Positions 11,118-21,076 of a stretch of 64,000 nt of DNA are shown one piece after another. Origin of the DNA: Chondrus crispus (taxonomy: Eukaryota; Rhodophyta; Florideophyceae; Gigartinales; Gigartinaceae). Under the pieces are notes generated by a model. The model was not told where the DNA came from and did no database searches. It saw only the letters and a program-made list of their open reading frames with translations. Numbering within the stretch: position 1 is the stretch's first letter; every line of letters begins with the position of its first letter. The stretch covers positions 254,919 to 318,918 of the forward strand of contig NW_005178511.1 in the NCBI RefSeq assembly GCF_000350225.1, read 5' to 3'. The translations under genes were made by a program, and so were the position numbers.

Positions 11118-13099
11118 CGGGCGCGCAGCACTCGGCGTCGCTCTACGTCGGCGACTTGCACCCCGAGATTTCAGAGGCCAACTTGTACGAGATCTTCCAG
11201 GCGCTCGGGCCCGTGCAGAGCATCCGCGTGTGCCGTGATGTCGTCACGCGCCGCTCTCTGGGATACTCGTACATCAACTTTCATAACGTCGTCGACGCGG
11301 AGAGGGCCCTCGAGACCATGAACTACTACTCGTCCCAGCTTACAAAGAATAAGCCGCTCAGGATGATGTGGATGATCAGGGACCCCTCGCAGAGAAGGAC
11401 GGGGGCCGGTAATATCTTCGTCAAGAGTCTGGATAAGTCGATTCGGAACAAGAGTCTTTACGATACCTTCTCTCAGTTTGGTACTATTCTCAGCTGCAAG
11501 GTTGCTACCGACGATAACGGCGAGAGTCTGGGACATGGCTTTGTGCACTTTGAAACCCCCGAGGCTGCTCAGCTTGCTATTGAGAAGGTTAACGGTAAGC
11601 TCCTGGCTGGCCGCAAGGTCTACGTGGGCAAGTTTTTGAACAAGCGGGAACGCGAGGCCGCCGGCCAGGTCAACAAGATCTTTACCAATGTCTTTATCAA
11701 GAACCTAGATGACTCGATTTGCGACGAGGAGAAGCTTCGCGAGTTGTTTGCCGAGTTTGGCGACATCACCTCGATTCACGTCGCTCAAGACGAGGTTGCC
11801 AAACCCAAGGGCTTTGCCTTTGTCAACTTTGCCTCCCCGGAGATGGCCAAGCGCGCTGTTGATGGGATGAACGGCAAGGAGGTTGCCGGCAAGACCCTCG
11901 TCCTCAATGCCGCCCAGAAGAAGTCGGTCCGCGAGGCCGAGCTCCGCAACAAGCATGAAATCATCCGCAATGAGCGCATGCAAAAGTATCAGGGCATCAA
12001 TCTTTACATTAAGAACCTTTCGGACGATATCGACGACGATCGCCTCCGCACCGAATTCTCCCCGTATGGCACCATTACTTCGTGCAAGATCATGCGTGAC
12101 GACAAGGGCTTTTCACGTGGCTTTGGCTTTGTTTGTTACACCACCCCCGATGAAGCCACCAAGGCCGTCACTGAACTCAATGGCCGCATGGTGGGCCAGA
12201 AGCCCATCTACGTTGCTTTGGCCCAGAGGAAGGACGTCCGCCGCGCCCAGCTTGAGGCGCAGAGACAGATGAACTTGAGGATGCCCGGTGCCGTTCCCGC
12301 AGGCGCCATGTACGCGCAACCCTCTCCTTACATGTACCAGCAGCCGATGCCTAACATGGGCAGTGTTAATCAGGCTGTACCGGGCCGGAATGGGCCTTAC
12401 ATGCATCCGCCGTACATGGCCCAAGTTGGCCGAGGTGCCGCCCCGGCAGGCCGTGGTGGTCCGGCTGCAGGCATGCAGTACATTGCGGCCATGGGCCGCG
12501 GGCAGCCGGGTATGGCTCCTGGAATGAACCCTGCAAACATGCAAATGTTCGGGTTGGCGCCACAGCGCCAGCCGCGACAGAACCGCCAGCGCGGTGGACA
12601 CATGGGTCCGAATGCCGCCATGGTCGCTGGTCGTGGCAACCCCGCCGCAGGACGTGGTCGTGGTGGCCCGAACCAGGGACCGCCAGGACAACAATTCAAG
12701 TATACTACTAACGCACGTAATGCCGCCATTGCGGCCCCTAACGGACAGCCTCAAGTGGCTGCTCAGGTCCCCAATGGGCAAGCGATTCCCCAGGTTGCTA
12801 CTCCTGATGCCGCTGCTGCTGCGGCTCAGCCACTGACTCTAGAGATGCTCGCCAACGCGACATCGGGGCAACAGAAACAAATGTTAGGCGAGAGGTTGTA
12901 TCCTCAGATTGCCGAGCTTCAACCGACTTTAAGCGGTAAGATCACGGGCATGCTGCTTCATATGGAAAACACGGAGATCTTACATCTCCTCGAATCACCC
13001 GAAGCTCTTGCCGAAAGGGTTGAAGAGGCTGTGACAGTTCTTCGTGAACATGCGGCCGCCTCTGGGGATCAGCCGCAGGGCCAGACGCAGGCTGTCTAA
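11118..13099 (+). CDS. PABPC: Cytoplasmic poly(A)-binding protein, N-terminus in the gap
   Basis: 659 residues are visible, in frame from the gap edge to TAA at 13099. Four RRM domains follow in order: RRM1 (LYVGDL with LGYSYINF), RRM2 (NIFVKSL, LGHGFVHF), RRM3 (NVFIKNL, KGFAFVNF) and RRM4 (NLYIKNL, RGFGFVCY). A linker rich in Pro, Met, Gly, Arg and Gln follows with many RG/GR pairs, then the MLLE domain near the C-terminus (LYPQIAELQPTLSGKITGML). PABP coats mRNA poly(A) tails, binds eIF4G through RRM1-2 and recruits PAM2 proteins through MLLE, controlling translation and decay. Four RRMs plus MLLE mark the cytoplasmic, not the nuclear, form. Only the N-terminal few residues are missing. No intron is needed in the visible part. 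Confidence 0.96.
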
Positions 13100-14386
13100 G
13101 AAAATTGGACTGGTTGCACGCTAAGACAGTCATCTGGAAGAAATTCACTGTCGATCGTTGTTGTTGTCGTTGTTGTTGTTGTACGGTGGTCAAAAGTATG
13201 CGAGAGTTTCCTAAGTTTGTATGAAAGAGAGTACTTGAAATGATTGGGTTATTGTGTTTTTGATGACTCGGTGGTTTCGAAGATATACGTGTGAAAGTCA
13301 AGTGTGGGCATCCGATGCAGGGCAGACTTGGTTTTTGTTTGAGTATGCTGGCTTTTAATGTGAGAAAGATGATTGATGTGATAGATGAATGTCTGTCTGT
13401 GTGTGCGTTTTGTCTAATGCGCCAAGAAAAGTAGAAAAAGACCAAAAAAATATATTCTTTCTTGAAAACACTGTGCCTATGCTGTGCTTGCTCGGTCCGG
13501 TCTGCTCCGCTCCGTTGTATCTATCTATCCTGTCATTGTAATTCTGGGGACAGAGCACGGTGTATCTCGGCGACCTTATCGCGTGTCAGGGGTTACAGGT
13601 CACGTGTCGACGAGCGTGTTGAGTTGCAATGCAATGAGGGTCCTCAATGACCCTGAGGGTCATTCCAAACGACCTTCAGTAATGAGGCTTTTTGCGATCT
13701 AAACGAATTCAATACGAGTTGAAAACACTCCGGCGGTTGGAAACTGTAAGCGGCACCCGCCTGCCAAAAAAATCAAAAAAATTACGATGCACAAGTCGGT
13801 TGGTCGCGTTCCTGGGCCCTCGCGTCGCTTCCACGTCATTGCCAAACGCGCCCATCCCTCCAACTTTTTATGAGGCTACTTTTCAACTTACTTTTTGAGT
13901 CCTGAACGCAGATTGCAAGACGGCGGCCCGCCGTCGCGATCCACAAGCGAAAATGTGAACTTTCTATGCACAATGCCTTCCGATCTGCAGGCACAGGGAG
14001 TGCAGAACTAAGAAAAAATTGCCGGAAATTTCGACGGATGGAATGGAATGGAATGGAACGCGTGGCGGCTCTTGAATTCTCAATGGCCGAAGCACCAAGG
14101 TCTGGGAAATGGAACGAACACTCTCACGCGTTCAGAAGTAGCTGCGGACTCTGGGTGGAGGAGAAAGACGGTGGTAGGCCGTTCCTGTGCCGAGCAGTCG
14201 CCGCTGTAGGACATGAGCGTAGGACATGAGCTTTGGAGTGTAAGGGGATTGTGAGGGCTACCCTTGGTAGGCGACATTCTACTGCGCGGTAAAATGGGTG
14301 TATGGATGAAATTTTTGTTATATTCCGGTTTTGGCACGTGCTTCTCTGTCCTTTCTCGCGGCTGTTCGTGTGTTTTTTTTTTTTTT
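13100..14386. other. Spacer between PABP and the first gypsy element
   Basis: The first part holds the PABP 3' end, including a GTT-rich stretch near 13157-13182 and T/A-rich sequence to about 13460. Further right are a small inverted motif AGGGTCcTCAatGACCCT near 13636 and a GGAAT run near 14038-14057. I see no gene; the short open frames lack domains. Confidence 0.55.
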
Positions 14387-14514
14387 TGTGATGTGTCTGT
14401 CCTCGGCCGTACAGGACGACCGAAAACCACCGCATTTATACTCTTTTTGCGCGCGGTCTACAATTACTAACTTAAACTTCCAATTACTTACACTGGTCCC
14501 AACCACGTGTCACA
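14387..14514 (-). repeat. 3' LTR of the first gypsy element (128 bp)
   Basis: Starts TGTGATGTGT and ends GTGTCACA on the plus strand; it matches 20949-21076 at 126 of 128 positions. On the element's strand the sequence before it is a G-rich polypurine tract (plus-strand complement at about 14515-14527). Confidence 0.92.
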
Positions 14515-14865
14515 CAACCCCCCACTTAGGCGGGGCCACGGGACCCGGCCACTCAGATTTTGCCTTTGATTGTAATTTTTCTTCACCCTCCAGCCTATAT
14601 CAACACAGACCTCGGGCTCGGACCCCCCTTCCCTTCCTGTGGTAGCTGCCGTCGCTCTCCGTTCGAATTTCTCGCTCCATTCCAGCCTCGGTTTAGCTCT
14701 TCCGGCCTCCTGCTTCCTGCGCTGCTTAGCTCTCGCGGCTCTTCCGCGTTGCCTCCGTGGTCCTCGTCGTAGCTTAGACCTCCTGTTTCGCGCCAGATCG
14801 AGAGGCACGCAGGTGGGGTTTCAGTCCCCGTGTGCCCTCTTTGGCCCCCCTCATAGCGTAATACG

Positions 14866-16077
14866 ATGGCGAGGACCAAGCAGACAGCGGCGAAGAGCAC
14901 GGGAGGTAAGTGTCCGCGGAAGCAGCTCGCTCTGAAAGCTGCACGCTTCGCCAGCCGCGACCACTTAATGTTCGAGCTCTCATCTCGAACAGATGTAACC
15001 AAGGTTTCCAAGACGGGCTCCATGTTCCACATTTGGGTGGCCAGCGGGCATCGCCGTTACGCCGTAACAGAACAAGAGTTCAACAGCCTTCTAGGAGATC
15101 ATATTACCGCCCTGCTCCACCGCAAGCCAGATGAAGAGGTCTGTCTCGAAGAGATATGGCGTCTTGGTCTCACAGAGTCGTTGTCGGACACAAACCAGTA
15201 CTGTATTATCGGCGACGGTGAGTGGAACATTGAGTCCATCTATCTCGACGTTGACAACACGTACTATGGCGTCGATGCCGCAACCAACCTTCCTCACCGT
15301 ATTTTGCTATACACTCTAGCAATTTCCGGAACCGGGAATAGTACAACTCACAAGATTGTTGACGATCTCTTCCAGTTTGGTGGGAGAGACCGAATTAGTG
15401 CCTTCTTAAGTATTGATCGTTTTTGCACCGATCAAAAGGGCAGGAGTCTGAAGATGATACATGGTCGTTCCAGGGCTGTCAATCCTCGGACTCCGATCTA
15501 CCGCGTTTCCACACACGGGACCGTGCGGTTCCGAGATAGTAGCGACATGTGCATCTCCGCCGCCGTCTGCAACGGTCTCCAACTACTAGGGTCCCCGAAC
15601 CTTGCCGTCAAGTACTGGGATCTTTTAGTCCGCAACAGCCTCCTCTTTGAGAGGACTGGCTCTCCGTCGCGTCGAATCCGAGATTTCCATGACGCTGGAA
15701 AACACCTTAATCAAGATGAAGTCGCTCTCCGCGGGTCGGGTCTTCGTAGTCCATCTCTCGGACTCCTCTTGAGGCTCGAACCGGGTGTCTATGTCGCGAC
15801 TTTAGAAGGCTTGCCCCACATAATGCACAGCATCTGCGTCTCGACCATACATTCCATTGTACTTGATTGTATGGAGGGGTTTCCGCTTCGGCTCTGCGCC
15901 GGCGCGGTCAAAGCATGCGTTGGAGCCGACGGGATCTTCGTTGGCGTCTCCGAACTGCGCCAAATTCTCGTCGTCACCCCTTCCAAGAAGAAACGGAGCA
16001 GAATTGGACGCGCAAGCAGCCGCAGAGCACACAAGAAAGCCGCGATTCGGGGTTCGGGAAGTTCCATTCAGCATTAG
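14866..16077 (+). CDS. Antisense ORF of the gypsy element: histone H3 tail mimic fused to a possible cysteine-protease-like domain
   Basis: Intact 403-residue frame from ATG at 14866, on the strand opposite to gag-pol and wholly between integrase and 3' LTR. After the start Met, residues 2-27 match histone H3 1-26 at 23 of 26 positions, beginning ARTKQTA and including KSTGGK and PRKQLA. The lysines equivalent to H3 K4, K9, K14, K18 and K23 are all present; R8, A15 and T22 of H3 are Ala, Cys and Leu. Similarity stops at the K27 equivalent and no histone fold follows. The remaining ~375 residues are not a family I recognise. A Cys in a small-residue helix (MCISAAVC, C229), then H321 (MHSICV) and D334 (IVLDC), resemble a papain-like Cys-His-Asp layout; this is inference. 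The tail (372-392) is strongly basic, like a nuclear localisation signal. A TATATC run lies about 270 bp upstream. Confidence 0.85.
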   Translation: MARTKQTAAKSTGGKCPRKQLALKAARFASRDHLMFELSSRTDVTKVSKTGSMFHIWVASGHRRYAVTEQEFNSLLGDHITALLHRKPDEEVCLEEIWRLGLTESLSDTNQYCIIGDGEWNIESIYLDVDNTYYGVDAATNLPHRILLYTLAISGTGNSTTHKIVDDLFQFGGRDRISAFLSIDRFCTDQKGRSLKMIHGRSRAVNPRTPIYRVSTHGTVRFRDSSDMCISAAVCNGLQLLGSPNLAVKYWDLLVRNSLLFERTGSPSRRIRDFHDAGKHLNQDEVALRGSGLRSPSLGLLLRLEPGVYVATLEGLPHIMHSICVSTIHSIVLDCMEGFPLRLCAGAVKACVGADGIFVGVSELRQILVVTPSKKKRSRIGRASSRRAHKKAAIRGSGSSIQH

Positions 16078-16201
16078 AGGTCATTGGTGATTCCCATTGT
16101 CTCCATGACCCACTCTCTATCTACTTGTAGCAAGCAATCAGCACTTCATATGCATTTCACTATCTTTCAATTCAAAGCGTAAAAATCCCTAGTCATTTGC
16201 C

Positions 16202-17137
16202 TCACTGAAGGTGCAACGGTTGCCTCCTGTAGAGGACCAGCCTTCTGGCATGTATCTCCCTTCTCGAGTAGCGTTGATGCGGCGACACTAGAGTGTACCG
16301 CGGATGGCGCGCACGAGCAACTCGGCATGGGCCATAGAACTTCGACAAGGCGATAGGCCATTTCTGCATGGGCCCGAGGGCAGCCCCTTTTGCGACCAAC
16401 ACTTCGTCGCCCACATTGAAAGTTGCTTCGCGACCGTCTGTTAATGTGGTTGCAGCTCTGCGCCCGATTATTCTTGTTGCCCGCATCGCTCTGGCTTGCA
16501 GGAGTTCCATTTGCCGGTGGCGGATCTCGGAGACTCCGAAGAGAGGCTCTTGGTCTCCAGGCGCCATCCTGGGCAACACCCCATAAAGCAGCTCGAACGG
16601 GGACAATCCCACCGCCATCCTCCTGCGACGGTATCTATATAGGACTTGACGTAAAGCATCGTCCCACTCAACAATTGTGGGCGAGGCACCGAGAATCATC
16701 TCACGGACTGCTCTCTTCAATGTGCCGACCATTCGCTCTGCCCGTCCGTTCGACATAGGCGCATAGGCGAGCACTGTCTTCCACTTAATCCCGTTTCGTG
16801 CCATGAAGGTATTCAGGACCGACGCTGTGAAACAAGTAGCGTTGTCCGAGACAACGACACGTGGTAACCCAAAACAGTGGATTATCTCCTCTTTCACGAA
16901 CTTCAACACCTCCTCTGCCGTCGAGGTGACGGTGGCCTTCGCAATTGGCCAGCCAGTCAGGTGCTCCACGGCAATAAGGATGTACCTCCCTCCAGAGGGC
17001 GTACGAGGCAATGGTCCCGCAAAATCGATAGAGTATGTATCAAATAACGAAGTCATGGGAAATCGAAGGGTGGTCTTGTACTTCGGAATTGGTATGGCTT
17101 TCTGACAACCGTCACAACCCCGAACGTAGTCGTTCAC
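16202..17137 (-). CDS. Integrase part of the first gypsy element
   Basis: 311-residue frame. It begins in the second half of the HHCC zinc domain (CDGCQK), then shows the catalytic core (YSIDFAGPL, VVVSDNATCF, SNGRAERMVGTLKRAVR) and a C-terminal region with KFYGPCRVARA resembling a GPY/F module. It ends without a chromodomain. It inserts element cDNA into host DNA. It follows the gag-pol frame with a short gap. Confidence 0.88.
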   Translation of the reverse strand: MNDYVRGCDGCQKAIPIPKYKTTLRFPMTSLFDTYSIDFAGPLPRTPSGGRYILIAVEHLTGWPIAKATVTSTAEEVLKFVKEEIIHCFGLPRVVVSDNATCFTASVLNTFMARNGIKWKTVLAYAPMSNGRAERMVGTLKRAVREMILGASPTIVEWDDALRQVLYRYRRRRMAVGLSPFELLYGVLPRMAPGDQEPLFGVSEIRHRQMELLQARAMRATRIIGRRAATTLTDGREATFNVGDEVLVAKGAALGPMQKWPIALSKFYGPCRVARARHPRYTLVSPHQRYSRREIHARRLVLYRRQPLHLQ

Positions 17138-17250
17138 GTCTCGGTGGACGGCAGGCCATCAATATCGGTCCAAGACGAATCTCTTCGTCGTTTGCAGATC
17201 GCAATGGCCTATTTCGTCGTGAAAGGCTCTAATGATCCTTCTGCGAGCCC

Positions 17251-20200
17251 CTATAGGCGGATAGCGCGTAATCCATTGTTGGTCCTACGGAACAGTTGTC
17301 CATTACAAGCCATGAAACGTTTGGCGCTTCGGCGGTTGAGCCGACGTCGACGAACATCCACTTCCCTCATATCAATGCCCCCGAGGTACCTTGAAATGTC
17401 AATAAGATGGGGTTCCCACTCCATTTGCGCCTCTAGAGGATCCGAAACACTGCAGACAAGATCTCCCTCGTCGTCAGAGTCGACTCCATCCTCGCCCTTG
17501 GCTTTCCGGCGGGACAGGAAGTCAGCTGCACAGTTCTTTCCTCCCGGGCGGTACTTAATTTCGAATGCGTATTCTGCTAGGAAGTCCATCCACCTTGCCA
17601 ACCTCCCGTGAATGTCTTTCTTCTTAAAGGCATACTGCAGGGCTTGTTGGTCTGTTATTAGCGTGAACTTCTGTGTTGAAAGCAGGTAAACTCGGAACTT
17701 CTTCAAAGCGAAGATCACAGCCAGGGCCTCTCGCTCACAGGCGGAATACTTCCTCTCGGCTGACGTCATCGTGCGACTTGCGTACTGGATCGGGTGGACT
17801 TTCCTGTCCTCTTTTCGTTGGGCCATAACAGCTCCGACGGCGACCGAGGATGCATCAGTCTCCACGACAAAAGGTTGTTCGAAGTCCGGAAACGCCAAGA
17901 CTGGCGGGGAGGTTAACTTGAGCTTAAGCTTCTCGAATGCCTCCTGCATCTCCGCCGTCCACTTAAAAGTCCGTTTAGTAGACGTGGCCTCATGTAACGG
18001 AGCACAGATCTCGGCGAACTTAGGAATGAAGCGGCGGTAGTATCCCGCCAGACCAAGGAAGCTACGAAGCCCTGTCGCATTGGACGGCTCCTTCTCCCTC
18101 TTAATGGCGCTGACCTTTTCGGGGTCCACTTTGACGCCATCTCCGGTGACTATGTGTCCAAGCAGTCGCGTTTGGGACTGTGCGAAGCTGCATTTTGAGA
18201 TCTTAAGCTTCAGCCCGCTCGTAGCAATCACCTTGCAGACTTCACATAAGTGTGAAGTGTGCTCTTCAACGGACTTCGAGAAGACGACTACGTCGTCTAA
18301 GTAAACCCTCACGAAGCTAAGTCTTTGGAAAAGCTGGTCCATCATTCTTTGGAACGTAGAGGGGGCGTTCATTAACCCGAACGGCATCACCTCGAACTGA
18401 AACGTCCCAAAACGGCAGACGAAAGTCGTCTTCTCTTTGCAGTTCTCAGCCATCCGGACTTGCCAATACCCCGAGAACAAGTCAAGCGTTGTGAAGACCG
18501 AGCTCCCCTCTAAATCATCGAAGATCTCCTCGATCTTTGGCAAGGGCCAACGATCGGCTTTCATTTTGCGATTGAGGGTGCGGTAATCTACACAGAACCT
18601 GGGTTTTCCGTCTTTCTTCGATGCGATAACGATAGGAAAGGACCACGCCGAAATGGAGGGGGTTATTATTCCCGCCTCCAACATCTTACGGAGCTCCTGA
18701 CGTACCACTTCATTGTGGCGTGGCGGAAGCCTACGTGGAGCGTGCGTAATGGGGCTTGGATCTTCTAGATCAAACGAGTGAGACACCGGAACATCTGCCG
18801 GTCTTAAATCGTCGAGTGACCAAGCTACGATCCCTGAGTTCTGGATAGAATTCACAATGCTCTCCCTGGCCTCGAAAGCCAGGTGGCGCAATTTCTCCCC
18901 GAGAAGGGCTACTTGAAGCCGTCCCGGGCCTTCTTCGTCTACTCTGCCATCTCCTTTCGCGTTTTCCGATTCGGACTTTAGGCCCTCTTTCACTAGATCA
19001 GGAACCCCATCCAATTCATATTCGACTCCATCCGGTAGCTTGGTGAGTCCCAAATCAGGTTCAAATGGTGGTTGGTAAAGAGTCGCCAAGACAAATTCAT
19101 TGTCGCTTGTCGTAGACGAGCCAGGTACAGCCTCAGAGTCGGAGGTGAAATCCTCACTATCAGTTGAGGCTGCACTCCGTGAAACGTGTTCCACGTCCAT
19201 GTTGAGGCCTAGTCTGGTGGTATTCTCACCTACTGTCATCTGCACATGTTGCTTACCAAGATCGATGCATGCCTGTAGTCCCTCAAGGGTCGGAAGCCCT
19301 ATGATCAGGTCTAATGGCGATCCTTTCACGACTAGGAAGTCCAACTTCACGATAAGTTCACCAAACGATGTTGGTATCTGATAAAGCGATCCCAGGCAGG
19401 GCGCATTAGCACCATCTGTCACCGTGATATGCTTCTCAGTCGGTTGCGGGGAGAGGCAAAGCTTAGACGCCAACTTTGGCGAGATTATGTTCGGTACGGC
19501 CCCAGAATCTAACAGGGCTTGAGCTTCCGTCCCATTAACCTTCACAGTTACCAGCCGCAGCCTTCGAGACTTCGTATCGGGGTGACCTGCGAAAGCACGA
19601 CCACGGACTCTTTGTTTCGCAAACAAGCGGCCTATCTCCTTCTTCGCCACTTCCGCATCGCCGCGAACAAGCTGTCCGAAAGTGAGTCCGGAAGATGCGT
19701 TTGCAAGCTCCGAAACGACATTATACTTCCTCACATACTCCTGGAGGGATGTTTTTCTGGTCATTTTCTTCGCTTTCTTCCTCTGGTGGGACCTCCTTGG
19801 CCCCGCCTGAAGTGGCAGAGCCCTCTTTTGCATCTCGAATGGTACAGGCGGGTTCAGAAGCCTGGGAATGGACACCTCCTCCCGCGTTTTGTGCTGCTTG
19901 GGAAGAGGTTCCCCGTCTGCGTTTCTCTTAGTGACGGCCACGACTTCTGCGTCGTTCGCCTCGTCAATATAGGTGACCTGGGCATTCCCTGCACCTTCTG
20001 TCGCAGGTGCTGTGGACTGAGTCGTGGCTCCTGCCCTCGGCAGTGCCGTTCTAAGCCTAGTCCAGCACGTCTCCTTTTCATGACCAAGCTTCCCACAATT
20101 CGAACAACGAGTGTCTCGGCGCGGATTAGAAGGGCATCGGCTGGCTCCATGCCCCAGTTCCTTGCAGAATGAGCAGGTTCGGACCTGGCCACCTTGATCT

Positions 20201-20895
20201 GCTGTCTGATTCTTCTTTACCAACAAAGAAAGATCTGCTAGCCGTTCTGCTAGCACGTCCACTTTCTTTTCGATCTTGTCCGGCTCCTGGCGTGTTTCCG
20301 GTCTCTGTAGAATGCGCTTAGGCGCCGGAGGCTGAGGTTGCCTAGCATTGTGTGCAGCCATAAAGGCGTTGCGGCCAGACACGAAGTCCTTAACGGCCTT
20401 CTTGAGCGCGCCGTACGAGGTAGGTGTCCTATACAAGACGAACTGTGACACGTCGGTGTGCTCCATGACCGCGTTCCGGAGTAGTCCGAACTTGGCTTCG
20501 GGGTTGAAAGCTGCTTTTTCGAAGCGGCGATCCATCACGTTTAACGACGCGAGCACGTCGTTGCTGTCTAACCTACTCGCGACTGCGAGCCAGATGTTTT
20601 CTTCCGGTTCAGGACACTCGAAACGGTCGTGCAATGCCTTCTTGACGGCTTGGTAGTCGCTGGCCGCCTGGTTCAGTCCACCGTCTTGGCTGTACGTTTC
20701 ATAGTAGTAGTCGAAAGCCTCCCCTTGCAGGTAGCACAGTAGCTCTCCGGCTTTGTCTTCGTCGGACTTGCCTTTCATTACGACGTTTTCGTAGACAAAG
20801 AAGAACTTGGCGACATCCGCCTCGTGCTTACCATCGAACACCAGGGAAGCGGGACCCGCCTGACTGTTGGTGTCGGCCCTCCACAAGAGTACCAT
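17251..20895 (-). CDS. Gag-protease-RT-RNase H polyprotein of the first gypsy element
   Basis: One long frame; the first convincing Met is at 20895, because upstream codons lie in the LTR and leader. A gag domain comes first, then two CCHC zinc knuckles (CSFCKELGHGASRC and CSNCGKLGHEKETC, about 20090-20180). Aspartic protease has LLDSGAVPNIIS (~19505). RT shows RFCVDYRTLN and VYLDDVVVFS (~18300). RNase H shows VVETDASSVAVGAV. Gag and pol are in one frame, as in some Ty3/gypsy families that use no frameshift. Confidence 0.93.
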   Translation of the reverse strand: MVLLWRADTNSQAGPASLVFDGKHEADVAKFFFVYENVVMKGKSDEDKAGELLCYLQGEAFDYYYETYSQDGGLNQAASDYQAVKKALHDRFECPEPEENIWLAVASRLDSNDVLASLNVMDRRFEKAAFNPEAKFGLLRNAVMEHTDVSQFVLYRTPTSYGALKKAVKDFVSGRNAFMAAHNARQPQPPAPKRILQRPETRQEPDKIEKKVDVLAERLADLSLLVKKNQTADQGGQVRTCSFCKELGHGASRCPSNPRRDTRCSNCGKLGHEKETCWTRLRTALPRAGATTQSTAPATEGAGNAQVTYIDEANDAEVVAVTKRNADGEPLPKQHKTREEVSIPRLLNPPVPFEMQKRALPLQAGPRRSHQRKKAKKMTRKTSLQEYVRKYNVVSELANASSGLTFGQLVRGDAEVAKKEIGRLFAKQRVRGRAFAGHPDTKSRRLRLVTVKVNGTEAQALLDSGAVPNIISPKLASKLCLSPQPTEKHITVTDGANAPCLGSLYQIPTSFGELIVKLDFLVVKGSPLDLIIGLPTLEGLQACIDLGKQHVQMTVGENTTRLGLNMDVEHVSRSAASTDSEDFTSDSEAVPGSSTTSDNEFVLATLYQPPFEPDLGLTKLPDGVEYELDGVPDLVKEGLKSESENAKGDGRVDEEGPGRLQVALLGEKLRHLAFEARESIVNSIQNSGIVAWSLDDLRPADVPVSHSFDLEDPSPITHAPRRLPPRHNEVVRQELRKMLEAGIITPSISAWSFPIVIASKKDGKPRFCVDYRTLNRKMKADRWPLPKIEEIFDDLEGSSVFTTLDLFSGYWQVRMAENCKEKTTFVCRFGTFQFEVMPFGLMNAPSTFQRMMDQLFQRLSFVRVYLDDVVVFSKSVEEHTSHLCEVCKVIATSGLKLKISKCSFAQSQTRLLGHIVTGDGVKVDPEKVSAIKREKEPSNATGLRSFLGLAGYYRRFIPKFAEICAPLHEATSTKRTFKWTAEMQEAFEKLKLKLTSPPVLAFPDFEQPFVVETDASSVAVGAVMAQRKEDRKVHPIQYASRTMTSAERKYSACEREALAVIFALKKFRVYLLSTQKFTLITDQQALQYAFKKKDIHGRLARWMDFLAEYAFEIKYRPGGKNCAADFLSRRKAKGEDGVDSDDEGDLVCSVSDPLEAQMEWEPHLIDISRYLGGIDMREVDVRRRRLNRRSAKRFMACNGQLFRRTNNGLRAIRL

Positions 20896-20948
20896 GTTGG
20901 GGCGAAAACGGGGTACGTCGTCCCGTGTCTTACCCGTGTGTGTTTTTT

Positions 20949-21076
20949 TGTGATGTGTCTGTCCTCGGCCGTACAGGACGACCAAAACCCACCGCATTTA
21001 TACTCTTTTTGCGCGCGGTCTACAATTACTAACTTAAACTTCCAATTACTTACACTGGTCCCAACCACGTGTCACA
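20949..21076 (-). repeat. 5' LTR of the first gypsy element (128 bp)
   Basis: Direct copy of 14387-14514. It lies just upstream of gag on the minus strand. TG...CA-type ends (TGTGA/TCACA) are visible. Confidence 0.92.

Larger units (their letters stand above)
14387..21076 (-). mobile_element. Ty3/gypsy LTR retrotransposon with short LTRs and an antisense histone-tail ORF
   Basis: A 6.7-kb minus-strand element. Its two 128-bp LTRs differ at two positions (about 98% identical), so the insertion is young. Order on its own strand: 5' LTR, gag with two CCHC knuckles, aspartic protease, RT, RNase H, integrase, a 1.7-kb 3' region with a long antisense ORF, a G-rich polypurine tract and the 3' LTR. 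The integrase end has no chromodomain. It looks nearly whole, with about one break in gag-pol. I could not find a clear target-site duplication, and a T-run flanks the left LTR. Confidence 0.93.

Noticed and set aside
11171-12781. Minus-strand frames in the PABP gene
   Set aside because: Antisense shadows of RRM coding sequence with no motifs of their own.
13462-14230. Possible small genes downstream of PABP
   Set aside because: Short frames with no recognisable domain or conserved start context; treated as spacer.
14866-14946. A misplaced host histone H3 gene or assembly chimera
   Set aside because: The frame continues without break into an unrelated 375-residue protein, three H3 residues differ, and the ORF lies wholly between the integrase and LTR of one element.
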